A DNA stretch of 41,296 bases from Mobilitalea sibirica (GCF_015999265.1 NZ_JAEAGR010000001.1:411330-452625), one strand, 5' to 3'; positions 9,369 to 18,900 are shown, counted from the stretch's first letter. Notes: generated by a model from the sequence alone, not told the origin. A program made the numbers and translations.

Positions 9369-9490
9369 AAGTACACCTGACTTTCTTGTTTATTTTTTAG
9401 GGATAGTTGAATATCGAGTATTATGAGATAATGAGTTCCCTAAAGTTAAATTCCCAACAGTAAGTTTCCATTATATAGAAATTTTATCCT

Positions 9491-9519
9491 ATTATAACAT
9501 CTTTGCGGCTGTTATACAA
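9491..9519 (-). promoter_or_regulatory. Promoter of the MoxR-DUF58 cluster
   Basis: On the minus strand TTGTAT (9514-9519) and TATAAT (9491-9496) are separated by 17 nt. The -10 is preceded by TG plus one base, giving an extended -10. The predicted start is near 9484, leaving a leader of about 115 nt before the moxR ATG. It is divergent from the ferritin promoter 96 nt away. Confidence 0.6.
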
Positions 9520-9614
9520 TAACGTTAATAGTGTGAAAATATGAAGAATTATTGATATGCATATAAAGTTGTTCATAAAAAAACAAATCATAAGAATAAT
9601 ATGAAAAAATTTCC

Positions 9615-9643
9615 TTGAAATAACATGGAAAGAGTAATATAAT
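9615..9643 (+). promoter_or_regulatory. Promoter of the ferritin gene pair
   Basis: TTGAAA (9615-9620), a 17-nt spacer and a perfect TATAAT (9638-9643). This is a near-consensus vegetative sigma-A promoter, with start expected near 9650, about 88 nt before the first gene. A palindrome overlaps the -10 and the start. Confidence 0.75.
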
Positions 9644-9666
9644 AATAGTAATAAATATCATTATTA
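9640..9666 (+). promoter_or_regulatory. Fur/PerR-like operator palindrome over the ferritin transcription start
   Basis: A 27-bp imperfect palindrome with arms TAATAATAGTA and TATCATTATTA (9 of 11 positions complementary, 5-nt centre). The 19 bp at 9647-9665 match the Fur-box consensus at 14 of 19 positions by hand alignment, including an exact ATCATTAT half. It covers the end of the -10 and the predicted +1, a classic repressor position. Ferritin genes in Firmicutes are known Fur or PerR targets; which regulator acts here cannot be read from the sequence. Confidence 0.5.
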
Positions 9667-9737
9667 ATTTTTGCAAAAAAACATCGTAGAATGATTAGAT
9701 TTTCTGTTTAAAATTTTTAAGAAAAGGAGAGAATGAT

Positions 9738-10223
9738 ATGGAATTACTGGATTTAGCTCTTTCGTTGGAATATGATTTACAAGGTTATTACAGGAAACAG
9801 GCCGAATTAAATGAAGGTAACAGCGTACAAGCAGTATTTACGCTTTTGCAAAAAGAAGAAGAAAAGCATGCAATGATATTAAAAAGTTATGCAGATAAGA
9901 TTGAGCTTCCTCTGACCGATAGTAATATTTTATCTGAGGTCCAAGCTATCTTTAAGGATTTACCTGATTTTAAATCAGAAATCAAGATAATGGCGACTCA
10001 ACTGGATGTATATCGACTGGCATTGGAAAAAGAGGAACAAAGTAAAGAATTCTATCAAGAATTATTTGATAGATCCTCTCAAGAGCAATCGAAAAAAGTG
10101 TTTGGTTATCTTATAAATCAGGAGGATAAGCACTGCGTCTTATTAGAAGAATTCGTGAAGAGAGTTTCCAGACCGGAAGAATGGGTTGAGTCGGCAGAGT
10201 TTACATTTAGAGAGCCTTATTAA
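9738..10223 (+). CDS. Ferritin-like/rubrerythrin-type diiron protein
   Basis: A 161-residue all-helical protein with two copies of the four-helix-bundle diiron pattern: E11 and Y18, then EEEKH at 40-44, a second half starting around 97-100 (EKEEQS), and QEDKH at 128-132. This is the COG1633 rubrerythrin-like layout. The rubredoxin Fe(SCys)4 tail of true rubrerythrin is absent; the end (FTFREPY) is short. A role in peroxide or iron handling in an anaerobe is likely but not proven. ATG 9738 follows AAAAGGAGAG. It is first in a two-gene unit with ferritin 66 nt downstream, behind the operator described above. Confidence 0.85.
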   Translation: MELLDLALSLEYDLQGYYRKQAELNEGNSVQAVFTLLQKEEEKHAMILKSYADKIELPLTDSNILSEVQAIFKDLPDFKSEIKIMATQLDVYRLALEKEEQSKEFYQELFDRSSQEQSKKVFGYLINQEDKHCVLLEEFVKRVSRPEEWVESAEFTFREPY

Positions 10224-10274
10224 ATTAATTAAGTTGGTTCGAGAACAATTTAAGGTATAAAATATTACAAAAAC

Positions 10275-10280
10275 GAAAGG
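10275..10280 (+). promoter_or_regulatory. Ribosome binding site deciding the ferritin start
   Basis: GAAAGG abuts an ATG at 10281 but is 9 nt before a second ATG at 10290. Only the second has workable spacing, and it also puts the ferroxidase residues at the canonical ferritin numbers. Confidence 0.6.
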
Positions 10281-10289
10281 ATGAAGAAA

Positions 10290-10802
10290 ATGTTACAAAA
10301 AGAAGTATTAGAATTATTAAACCAACAGATCAACAAAGAGTTATATTCTGCTTATCTATATCTAGATATGGCAAACTATTATGCAGATCAAAATCTTGGT
10401 GGGTTTGAGAACTGGTATTATGTTCAGGCGCAGGAGGAAAGAGACCATGCTATGCTGTTTCGTCAGTATCTGCTTAACAATGGGGAGCGTATAGTACTTG
10501 ATTCCATTGCTGCTCCCAATAGAGAATATACAACATTTCGTGATCCGTTAGTAATTTCATTTGAACATGAGAAATATGTGACGGAATCAATCAATACAAT
10601 CTATGAAGCAGCATCTCAAATTAAGGACTTTCGTACAATGCAGTTTTTAGACTGGTTCATCAAAGAACAGTTAGAAGAAGAAAAAAATGCTGATGATAAT
10701 ATTAAAAAATTCGATTTGTTCGCCGGTGATCCTAAAGGTTTATATATGTTAGACAATGAACTAAAAGCCAGAACATACACTCCGCCTACTTATGTTTTGT
10801 AA
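10290..10802 (+). CDS. ftnA: Bacterial non-heme ferritin
   Basis: A 170-residue ferritin that stores iron as a ferric mineral in a 24-subunit shell. With the start at 10290 the ferroxidase ligands fall at E17, E49, E50 and H53 (QAQEERDH), the same numbers as in E. coli FtnA. Y24 and the second-half Glu residues (EQLEEEK) are also present. The alternative ATG at 10281 would add three residues and is poorly spaced from its ribosome site. It follows the rubrerythrin-like gene by 66 nt with no promoter or terminator evident between, so both are probably controlled by the Fur-like operator at 9640-9666. Gene symbol by family. Confidence 0.93.
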   Translation: MLQKEVLELLNQQINKELYSAYLYLDMANYYADQNLGGFENWYYVQAQEERDHAMLFRQYLLNNGERIVLDSIAAPNREYTTFRDPLVISFEHEKYVTESINTIYEAASQIKDFRTMQFLDWFIKEQLEEEKNADDNIKKFDLFAGDPKGLYMLDNELKARTYTPPTYVL

Positions 10803-10904
10803 TATCATTAAGGAGTAAGCAAGGGTATCTTTGAAGGCTGGTACACGGAGCAACATATAAAAATGTAAATTTATACTTTTATAATTCCATAATTATGATA
10901 AACT

Positions 10905-10955
10905 ATAGATATCGTTGAATAACGTTCTTTCTTGAACGTATTTACCGATATCTAT
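10905..10955 (+). promoter_or_regulatory. Long hairpin in the leader of the CorC-type gene
   Basis: Perfect outer arms ATAGATATCG (10905-10914) and CGATATCTAT (10946-10955) enclose a near-complementary segment and a second perfect stem ACGTTC (10922-10927) with GAACGT (10934-10939). Together they give a stem of about 22 bp with few mismatches and a TTTCTT loop. No T-run follows, so it is not a typical terminator. It lies 146 nt before the start of the CorC-like gene and 103 nt after ferritin. It may be a regulatory leader or an mRNA end structure. Confidence 0.5.
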
Positions 10956-10996
10956 TTTCGTGATATGGAAAAGTTTTAAGTGATTTATGATGAACA

Positions 10997-11010
10997 TTTC
11001 TTGAAAGAAA
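10997..11010 (+). repeat. Small perfect palindrome in the CorC leader
   Basis: TTTCTT and AAGAAA separated by GA. It repeats the TTTCTTGAA theme in the loop of the upstream hairpin at 10928-10936, so the two could be alternative pairing partners. No known riboswitch (such as the M-box) was recognised in this stretch. Confidence 0.35.
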
Positions 11011-11100
11011 GATAGATATATTGCACATCATAGAAATTCTTATAACTAAGTAACGAATCATAGGATATGATCATTATATACTTTACAGGAGGTTTCAATT

Positions 11101-12435
11101 TTGTTTTCTAAAATATTGTTTTTATTTGCATTAATAGCCGTAAATGCATTTTTTGCTGCTTCAGAAATAGCTCTTATATCATTAAATGATAATAAGATTA
11201 AACGAATGGCAGAAGGAGGCAATAAAAAGGCAAAACTGTTATTTAAACTTTTGGGAGAACCAAGCCGTTTTTTAGCAACTATTCAAATTGGTATTACTCT
11301 GGCCGGCTTTTTAGCAAGTGCATTTGCAGCAGAATCCTTTGCAGATCCTATTGTAAATGTTTTGAGGGATTATAACTTACCAATATCAGCTTCACTGCTT
11401 AAGGTGATTACCGTTATCCTCATCACAATTATTCTATCCTATTTTACATTGGTTTTAGGAGAGCTGGTACCGAAGAGGGTTGCTATGAAAAAGGCAGAGA
11501 GTATAGCCTTTTTCGTTGTAAAGCCGCTTAATCTGTTGTCTAAAATAACGAACCCGTTTGTTAAGCTACTTACGGCTTCTACCAATTTCTTTGTCAGAAT
11601 ATTTGGAGTTGATCCCAATTCACTGGATGATGATGTAACAGAGGAAGAAATTCGTATGATGGTAGATGTAGGGGAAGAAAAGGGTGCCATCGATGAACGG
11701 GAAAAAGTTATGATCAATAATATCTTTGAATTTAATGATAAAGTAGCGGCAGATATTATGACTCATAGAATTGAACTGGTAGGAGTGCCGATAACAATTG
11801 AATTAAACGATTTAATTACAGTTGTAAAAGAAGAACAATATTCAAGAATTCCTGTTTATGAGGATAACATTGATAACATTATCGGAATCCTACATGTAAA
11901 AGATCTGATTCCGCTTATAGTCGGAGACAGATCAGTGGATTTTAATTTGGTGGATTATGTAAGAGAACCTTTATTTGTTCCGATACAGAAAAAAATTGAT
12001 AAGCTCTTTGTGGAGATGCAGTTAGCCAAGACCCCGATTGCAATTGTGATTGATGAATATGGCGGTACGGCAGGTATTATTACAATTGAAGATATGGTTG
12101 AAGAGATTGTAGGCAATATTTTTGATGAATACGAGGATGAAGAGGATCAGGAGTTTATAAAAATTGATGATTCTACTTATGAAGTAAGTGGAATGATAAG
12201 TCTATATGAATTGGAAATGCTGATTGGTGTTGAGTTGCCTGTAGAAAATTATGAAACATTAAACGGATTTTTTATTAATCTGTTTGGGGATATACCGCCG
12301 AAGGGACAGGTAAGCGAGATAACTTATAAAAATCTACGAATACAAGCAGTTGAGGTTACAGATAAGAGAATTGAGAAGGCCATCCTTAGTGTGGGAAAAA
12401 CAAAGAAGGAATATGAAACAGGAAACAATGGTTAA
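11101..12435 (+). CDS. CorC/HlyC-family membrane protein (CNNM domain, CBS pair, CorC tail)
   Basis: A 444-residue protein. A DUF21/CNNM membrane domain spans about residues 1-175 with the typical AASEIALISL start (19-28), an 'IQIGITLAGFLAS' helix (61-73) and ELVPKR (121-126). A CBS-domain pair lies at about 215-340 and a CorC_HlyC domain at about 345-435. Members are implicated in Mg2+/Co2+ or Na+ transport at the cell membrane; the older name 'hemolysin' is misleading. The start is TTG at 11101, 7 nt after AGGAGGT. It is monocistronic: a structured leader precedes and a hairpin terminator follows. Length and domain order are normal. Confidence 0.92.
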   Translation: MFSKILFLFALIAVNAFFAASEIALISLNDNKIKRMAEGGNKKAKLLFKLLGEPSRFLATIQIGITLAGFLASAFAAESFADPIVNVLRDYNLPISASLLKVITVILITIILSYFTLVLGELVPKRVAMKKAESIAFFVVKPLNLLSKITNPFVKLLTASTNFFVRIFGVDPNSLDDDVTEEEIRMMVDVGEEKGAIDEREKVMINNIFEFNDKVAADIMTHRIELVGVPITIELNDLITVVKEEQYSRIPVYEDNIDNIIGILHVKDLIPLIVGDRSVDFNLVDYVREPLFVPIQKKIDKLFVEMQLAKTPIAIVIDEYGGTAGIITIEDMVEEIVGNIFDEYEDEEDQEFIKIDDSTYEVSGMISLYELEMLIGVELPVENYETLNGFFINLFGDIPPKGQVSEITYKNLRIQAVEVTDKRIEKAILSVGKTKKEYETGNNG

Positions 12436-12506
12436 GGTATATGAACTTCCTTTGCAGCAACTTCATGTACCGCATGAGGAGTCATATCATTATTTATTAT
12501 AATTTT

Positions 12507-12556
12507 ATCAAGTAGTTCTAAGTAATATATACAACTAAGAATTACTTGATATTTTT
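12507..12556 (+). terminator. Terminator after the CorC-type gene
   Basis: Arms ATCAAGTAGTTCTAAGT (12507-12523) and ACTAAGAATTACTTGAT (12534-12550) pair at 15 of 17 positions with a 10-nt loop and are followed by ATTTTTA. The T-run is short but the stem is long. Confidence 0.65.
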
Positions 12557-12668
12557 ATGTTAACATGGGTTTATGCTATGTAATAATTTGTTACATACTA
12601 TAATGAATAAATAGTAACTTACTTATAGTATTAGAAATATAGTTAATAGCTAATAAATGATATGTAAC

Positions 12669-12683
12669 CTTGACAAGGTCAAG
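12669..12683 (+). promoter_or_regulatory. Palindrome overlapping the prfC -35 box
   Basis: CTTGAC and GTCAAG separated by AAG, covering the TTGACA hexamer. It could be a repressor site or chance. Confidence 0.3.
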
Positions 12684-12698
12684 CAATTATTATATGAT
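12670..12698 (+). promoter_or_regulatory. Promoter of prfC
   Basis: A perfect TTGACA (12670-12675), a 17-nt spacer and TATGAT (12693-12698). Start expected near 12705, giving a leader of only about 29 nt that contains the TGGAGGGG ribosome site at 12721-12728. Confidence 0.75.
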
Positions 12699-12733
12699 GA
12701 AGTGGTTTTATGTAAACGTATGGAGGGGTTAAT

Positions 12734-14320
12734 TTGTTGGAGTATAAGAATGAAATAAAAAGAAGAAGGACATTTGCTATTATATCTCACCCGGATGCCG
12801 GAAAGACCACTTTAACGGAGAAGTTATTACTGTTTGGTGGTGCTATTAATCTGGCAGGATCCGTAAAGGGTAGAAAAACTGAAAAACATGCAGTTTCAGA
12901 CTGGATGGAGATTGAGAAGAAGCGTGGAATTTCAGTTACTTCTTCCGTTATGCAGTTTAATTATAAAGATTATTGTATTAATATATTGGATACACCCGGA
13001 CATCAGGATTTCTCGGAGGATACTTACAGAACCTTAATGGCAGCAGATTCAGCTGTTATGGTAATTGATGCATCCAAGGGTGTTGAAAATCAGACTATAA
13101 AGTTATTCAAGGTATGTGTGATGAGAAACATACCGATCTTTACGTTTATCAATAAGTTAGATCGTGAAGCTAAGGATACCTTTGAATTACTGGATGAAAT
13201 TGAGAGCGTATTAGGAATACGCACCTGTCCGATTAATTGGCCAATCGGTTCGGGTAAGAATTTTAAAGGGATTTATAATAGGAATTCCAAACGAATTACC
13301 CGTTTCTATGCCGCGAACAACGGTCAAAAAGCATTGGAAAGCGTTGAAGTAGAGTTGGGGGATGCACAGGTTGATACATTGATTGGAAAAGATAATCATG
13401 ATATCTTATCAGAAGAAATTGAGCTTTTAGATGGGGCAAGCAGTGATTTTGATTTAGATCTTGTATTAAACGGAGAGCTTACACCGGTATTTTTCGGTTC
13501 GGCGTTAACTAATTTTGGTGTTGAAACTTTTCTAAAGAACTTTTTATCTATGACTACATCACCCTTACCAAGAGAATCCTCGGAGGGAAAAATTGACCCG
13601 ATTAATAATGAATTTTCAGCCTTTGTATTTAAAATTCAAGCCAATATGAATAAAGCCCATAGAGACCGTATTGCTTTTATACGGTTATGTTCCGGAAAGT
13701 TTACGGCTGGTATGGAAGTAAATCATGTACAGGGGAATAAGAAGATCAGGCTGGCGCAACCTCAGCAGTTGATGGCACAGGAACGTAAGATAGTAGAAGA
13801 AGCTTATGCCGGAGATATCATTGGAGTTTTTGATCCAGGTATCTTCTCCATTGGGGATACGCTCTGTATGCCGGATCAGAAATTCACCTACGCAGGAATA
13901 CCGACATTTTCACCGGAGCATTTTGCCAAAGTGCGGCAGGTCGATACCATGAAAAGAAAACAGTTTCTAAAGGGTATCTCACAGATTGCACAGGAAGGTG
14001 CTATTCAGATATTCCAAGAGTATAACACCGGTATGGAAGAAATCATTGTAGGAGTCGTTGGGGTGCTGCAATTTGATGTACTAAAATATCGACTGGAATA
14101 CGAATACGGGGTTGAGGTCCTTTTGGATATGTTACCTTATGAGTATATCAGATGGGTTGAGAACAAAAACATTGACGTAAACACCTTAAGTGTTTCCTCG
14201 GATACAAAAAAGGTTAAGGATTTAAAAGGAAATCCTTTATTGCTGTTTGTTCACAGATGGAGTATACAGACGGCATTGGATCGAAATAAAGATTTAAAGT
14301 TATCAGAGTTTGGCAGGTAG
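12734..14320 (+). CDS. prfC: Peptide chain release factor 3
   Basis: A 528-residue translational GTPase that recycles RF1/RF2 from the ribosome after termination. GTPase motifs: G1 HPDAGKTT (19-26), switch region RGISVTSS (64-71), G3 DTPGHQDF (86-93), G4 NKLD (140-143). The SDWMEIEKKRGIS and HQDFSEDTYRTL stretches are RF3-specific and separate it from EF-G. The start is a TTG at 12734 behind TGGAGGGG; the next codon is also TTG, so 12737 is possible. Preceded by its own near-consensus promoter and followed by a strong terminator at 14388, so it is a single-gene unit. Length is normal. Confidence 0.96.
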   Translation: MLEYKNEIKRRRTFAIISHPDAGKTTLTEKLLLFGGAINLAGSVKGRKTEKHAVSDWMEIEKKRGISVTSSVMQFNYKDYCINILDTPGHQDFSEDTYRTLMAADSAVMVIDASKGVENQTIKLFKVCVMRNIPIFTFINKLDREAKDTFELLDEIESVLGIRTCPINWPIGSGKNFKGIYNRNSKRITRFYAANNGQKALESVEVELGDAQVDTLIGKDNHDILSEEIELLDGASSDFDLDLVLNGELTPVFFGSALTNFGVETFLKNFLSMTTSPLPRESSEGKIDPINNEFSAFVFKIQANMNKAHRDRIAFIRLCSGKFTAGMEVNHVQGNKKIRLAQPQQLMAQERKIVEEAYAGDIIGVFDPGIFSIGDTLCMPDQKFTYAGIPTFSPEHFAKVRQVDTMKRKQFLKGISQIAQEGAIQIFQEYNTGMEEIIVGVVGVLQFDVLKYRLEYEYGVEVLLDMLPYEYIRWVENKNIDVNTLSVSSDTKKVKDLKGNPLLLFVHRWSIQTALDRNKDLKLSEFGR

Positions 14321-14387
14321 TTAATTGGATTTTTTTATCTGATAAGGTGATAAATTATCATTTATAAATATGATATTTATGAAAAGG

Positions 14388-14438
14388 GATGTTACAAAAT
14401 AATCAGTAGGGGCTATGATTATTTTATAACATCTTTTT
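14388..14438 (+). terminator. Rho-independent terminator of prfC
   Basis: Arms GATGTTACAAAATAATCA (14388-14405) and TGATTATTTTATAACATC (14416-14433) pair at 17 of 18 positions around a 10-nt loop, followed by TTTTT. Confidence 0.85.
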
Positions 14439-14592
14439 CTATGATTGACGTAAAGGTAAGCGAGAAAACATTTATTAATGAGCATAAAATGTTAATTTTC
14501 CATGTTTTAAATTACTTATAATGATATAAAAGCATCTGCTTTGATTACCGTAAAAATTTATATTGATAAGAATGAAGATGGAGGATTAAAAA

Positions 14593-15744
14593 ATGAAGAG
14601 GATTATTTGTATGGCATTAATTTTAGTTTTCTTTTTATCAAAAGAGTTGGATGTATCTGCCTGTACTATATTTATGAAAGAGTATAATGGTAGTGTATTA
14701 GCAGGGAATAATGAAGATTGGATGTATCAGATTTCATCAAATCTTTGGATTAGTGCACCAGGTAAAAACACCTATGGTCGTATCTGTTTTGCGAACTCGT
14801 CTTATGTGCAAGGTGGCATGAATGAGAAAGGATTATTTTATGATGGGGCAACATGTCCAAGATCCGAAGTTCCTTATGATGAACGAAAATCTGATTTGGG
14901 AATGGATTTGGGTGAGATAATAATTTCAAAGTGTGCCAATGTTTCGGAAGTTATAGAAATGGTAAAGGAGTATAACATTCCCTCCAGCTATGCTGATCAC
15001 TTGATGTTTGCAGATGCTTCAGGGGATTCGGTTGTAATAGAATGGATGGAAAATGATTTAAAAATCATACCCAAAAAAGAAGAGTATCAGTTGATTACAA
15101 ATTTCTGGTTATCAAATCCTGATCTGGGGGGATATCCATGTTCCAGATATGAAAAGGCTAAAAGTATGTTGGAGGACAGTGAAAAGGAATTTACATACGA
15201 AACAATGACTAGGATATTGGATGCAACTTCACAAGACTGGGGAAATGGAGGTACCAGATATTCAAACGTTTATGATCTAAATGAAAAAGTAGTATACGTG
15301 TATTATATGGGAGACTTTTATAAGCCTATAAAAATAAACTTGCTAAACGAACTTAAAAAAATGAAAGCAGAAGAACATAATAATTATGACCTTGAGGATT
15401 TGTTTCATAATAAAATGATGATATTTGAAACGCCAATGGTAGGAAGCGAGGATAGGCATTCACCATCTTCTGATATAGAAATCTCAGACATGAAAAACGA
15501 TGAATTATCAAAAAAAACAGATAATAACGGGAATAGCGATATTATAGAAAGTGTTATGAGTAAAAACGCCACAAAGGAAAATATCACAAGGGGAAATATT
15601 GAAAGTGAGAATGTCAGGGAAGAAAACGGGGATAATCCTATAGAAGGAACAGGAGCTAATGTGTTCAAAACAATCGGTGTAGCTCTAACTACAGTAATAC
15701 TAGTAACGGTATTAATATTAATCATAAAGAACTCTAAAAATTAA
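14593..15744 (+). CDS. Secreted/anchored Cys Ntn-hydrolase, choloylglycine hydrolase/penicillin acylase-like
   Basis: A 383-residue protein. Residues 1-23 form a signal peptide and C24 would become the N-terminal nucleophile of the mature enzyme (VSAC-TIF). Supporting family motifs are GNNEDW (38-43), GGMNEKGLFYDG (74-85), ITNFWLSNP (168-176) and RY at 185-186. These fit linear amide C-N hydrolases, which cleave amide bonds in bile salts, penicillin V or acyl-homoserine lactones. The choice of substrate cannot be made. Residues 270-350 are a Ser/Asn/Glu-rich linker and 355-378 a C-terminal membrane anchor, which is not usual for the family. VSAC also loosely fits a lipobox, so C24 could instead be lipidated. 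ATG 14593 follows GGAGG. Single-gene unit. Confidence 0.78.
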   Translation: MKRIICMALILVFFLSKELDVSACTIFMKEYNGSVLAGNNEDWMYQISSNLWISAPGKNTYGRICFANSSYVQGGMNEKGLFYDGATCPRSEVPYDERKSDLGMDLGEIIISKCANVSEVIEMVKEYNIPSSYADHLMFADASGDSVVIEWMENDLKIIPKKEEYQLITNFWLSNPDLGGYPCSRYEKAKSMLEDSEKEFTYETMTRILDATSQDWGNGGTRYSNVYDLNEKVVYVYYMGDFYKPIKINLLNELKKMKAEEHNNYDLEDLFHNKMMIFETPMVGSEDRHSPSSDIEISDMKNDELSKKTDNNGNSDIIESVMSKNATKENITRGNIESENVREENGDNPIEGTGANVFKTIGVALTTVILVTVLILIIKNSKN

Positions 15745-15939
15745 TCGGTACAGAGATACGCCTGACTCCAAGTCCTATAAAACTAAGAAAAGATAGCAAT
15801 AATTATGTATAAAAAATGAATAATCTTATATATTTATAAACTGCTTAATCTTTATTGACAACGGCATAAGAAACATGGAAAATAAATAACTGAAATTACA
15901 TTACATTATTAGACTGTATAAGAAGAAACAGGAAGACTT

Positions 15940-15944
15940 GGAGG
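15940..15944 (+). promoter_or_regulatory. Ribosome binding site deciding the RND start
   Basis: GGAGG 5 nt before ATG 15950. A TTG at 15938 in the same frame overlaps this site and is rejected as a start. A perfect TTGACA at 15855-15860 may be the -35 of this gene, but no good -10 follows. Confidence 0.7.
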
Positions 15945-15949
15945 TATCT

Positions 15950-18900
15950 ATGTTATCACGAATCAGTGTAAGAAAACCGTACACAGTACTGGTAGGGATT
16001 GTATTAGCAATTGTATTGGGAGTAGTGTCCTTTACGAATATGACTGCGGATCTATTACCTAGTATTAATTTACCCTATGCCATTGTCATTACTACATATC
16101 CGGGAGCAAGTCCGGAAGAAGTAGAAATGGTTGTAACAAAGCCGGTGGAATCGTCCATGGCGACGATTAGTAACATTAGTAATATTCGATCTACATCCAG
16201 CCAAAATATGTCTTTGGTAATCTGCGAATATGAGCAGACTGCCAATATGGATTCGGTTACGATAGAAATGCGGGAAAGTTTGGATCAAATTAGGTCCTAC
16301 TGGCCGGAGGAAGTCGGTAATTCTATTATCATGAAGCTAAATCCGGATATGTTACCGATTATGGTAGCCTCCATTGGTCAAACTGGTCTTGATAGCGCGC
16401 AATTAACAGAGTTCGTTAAAAATTCCATTACACCGGAGATAGAAAGTATTGAAGGTGTAGCCAGTGTATCAGCCAATGGTGAAGTTGAGGAAACAATCCA
16501 TATCATTATTGAGCAGGATAAGATAGATGCTGTTAATGTACAGATACGTGATGCCTTAGATAAATCTTTTGCCGAAGCACAGGATAAATTAGAAAAGGCA
16601 CAAGAGGAATTAATTCAGGGTAGGGAACAGTTTGAAGAAGGCAAATTAAGCACGAACGAACAACTATCCAGTGCGAAGTCAAAACTCAATGATAATCAGC
16701 TGGAAATGTTAAAAGGTGAACTGGAAATCGAGAAACAGCTGAAGGAATTAGAGGCCAAGGAAGCGGATTTGATTGCCGGTGAACAGGAATTGACTTCAAA
16801 GGAACAGGAATTACTGACCGGAGAGCAGGAACTGATCCGTAAGGAACATGAGCTGGAGTTGGCTAAACAACAATTAAATGAAGTGAAGCAGGGATTAGAG
16901 AAGCTTAATTCATCAAAGAGTGAGCTTGAACTTGCTATGGAGGATGCATCTCTAAGAATCAGCGAGATAGAAACTATGGGAGATCAGGCCCCGCATGAAT
17001 TAAAAACTCAGCTAGAGACCTTAAAACAACAGGTTTCTGCTTTACAGGAACAGCTAATTCAGATAGAGCAACAGATTGCGGTTATTGATATGACTCCTGA
17101 AGAAGTTGAACGTAAGCTCTTGGAAGTATATGCAGGGTTTTTAGAAATTGAGAATGCAAAAACAGAAATTGCTGCCGGAAAAGAAAGCTTAAATTCTACA
17201 AAAACCGAATTGCTAGCGGGAAAAGAGCAAATTAGTCAAGGGAAAGCTGCTTTAATTTCTGCAAAAAATGATATACAATCGGGAAAATCAACCGTAAATG
17301 AAGCTTTAGAGGAATTAAGTAAAAACGAATTTCTTGCTGCGATAGAGATGAGTTCTGCAGCTTATAAGATTGACAGCGGTGAGAAGGAATTAGAGAAATC
17401 CTTAGCAAGTTTTGAGGAAACGAAGGAAACTGCTTACGAGAAAGCGAATCTTGAAAACATAATTACCTCTGATATGATAAAAGGGATTCTTGCGGCTCAA
17501 AACTTTACCATGCCGGCCGGCTATGTGACAGAGGAAGGTGTGGAGTATCTAATTCGTGTAGGAGATAAGATAAGGGATTTAGACAACCTTAATAACCTAA
17601 TCCTTATGGATATGAAGATTGAGGGTGTAGAGCCTGTGAAACTGTCCGATGTAGCTCAAGTCGCTACCATGGATAATTCAGGAGAGATTTATTCGGTTAT
17701 TAATGGCACTCCGGGATTAATTCTTCAGATTCAAAAACAAACTGGATACTCTACCGGGGAAGTATCAGATAGAATTAATGAAAAATTTGAGCAATTGATG
17801 GTTCGATACGAAGGCCTTAATATTCTCCCTTTGATGGATCAGGGTATTTATATTGATCTAGTGGTTAATTCTGTTGTGCAAAATATGATTTTTGGTGGTA
17901 TCTTAGCGATATTTATTCTATTCCTGTTTTTAAAAGATATCAAACCTACCTTTGTAGTTGCATGCTCCATACCGATTAGTATTATGACGGCAGTAGCGTT
18001 AATGTATTTCTCCGGTATTACATTAAACGTAATCTCCTTATCGGGTCTTGCCCTGGGTGTCGGAATGTTGGTTGATAACTCCATTGTTGTCATAGAAAAT
18101 ATATACCGACTACGGAATGAAGGATTATCTGCGAAAAAGGCAGCGGTGGAAGGAGCGAAACAGGTGAGTGGGGCAATTATTGCTTCTACCCTGACAACGG
18201 TCTGTGTATTCTTACCAATTGTATTTACAGAAGGTATCACACGACAATTGTTTGTGGATATGGGTCTTACCATAGGTTATTCCCTATTAGCTAGTTTGGT
18301 AATTGCATTAACCCTTGTACCGATGATGGGTGCAGGTTTATTAAGAAACACGACTGAAAAACAGAATAAAACCTTTGACCGGATTGCGATGTTATATAGC
18401 AAACTGTTAAAAAGAACATTACGAATCAAACCGGTCGTTATCCTAGTGACAATTATCATGCTGGTGTTAAGCATAGTAGGAGCCATATCCAATGGAACTT
18501 CATTTATGCCTCCAATGGAAAGTACTCAGGTATCCATCTCTTTAGAAACAGAAAAAGGGACTCCCTTAGATGAGACAGCGAACATATCGAATGAAGTCAT
18601 AACACGAATTATGGAAATTGAGGATGTAGAAGCGGTCGGAGCAATGGCAGGTGGCGGAACCCGTTCCATGTTAGGTATGGGAGGAGGATCTTCCACGAAT
18701 TCGGTTTCTATGTTTTTGGTATTAAAAGAGGATAAAAAGCTGTCCGGATTAGAGTTAGAGGAATTGATATTAGATAAAACCAAGGACCTAAAGGCTGAAA
18801 TTATCGTTGAAACAAACTCCATGGATATGAGTGCTATGGGTGGCAGCGGAATTCAAGTTCAAATCAAGGGTAAAGAGCTCGATAAACTGCAGGAAATTGC

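Noticed and set aside
15405-15725. 106-codon minus-strand ORF
   Set aside because: Antisense to the linker and anchor of the Ntn-hydrolase; the low-complexity linker keeps the other strand open.
17848-18273. 141-codon minus-strand ORF
   Set aside because: It lies inside the well-supported RND gene in the opposite strand, with Ser/Thr/Ile-rich composition and no ribosome site.
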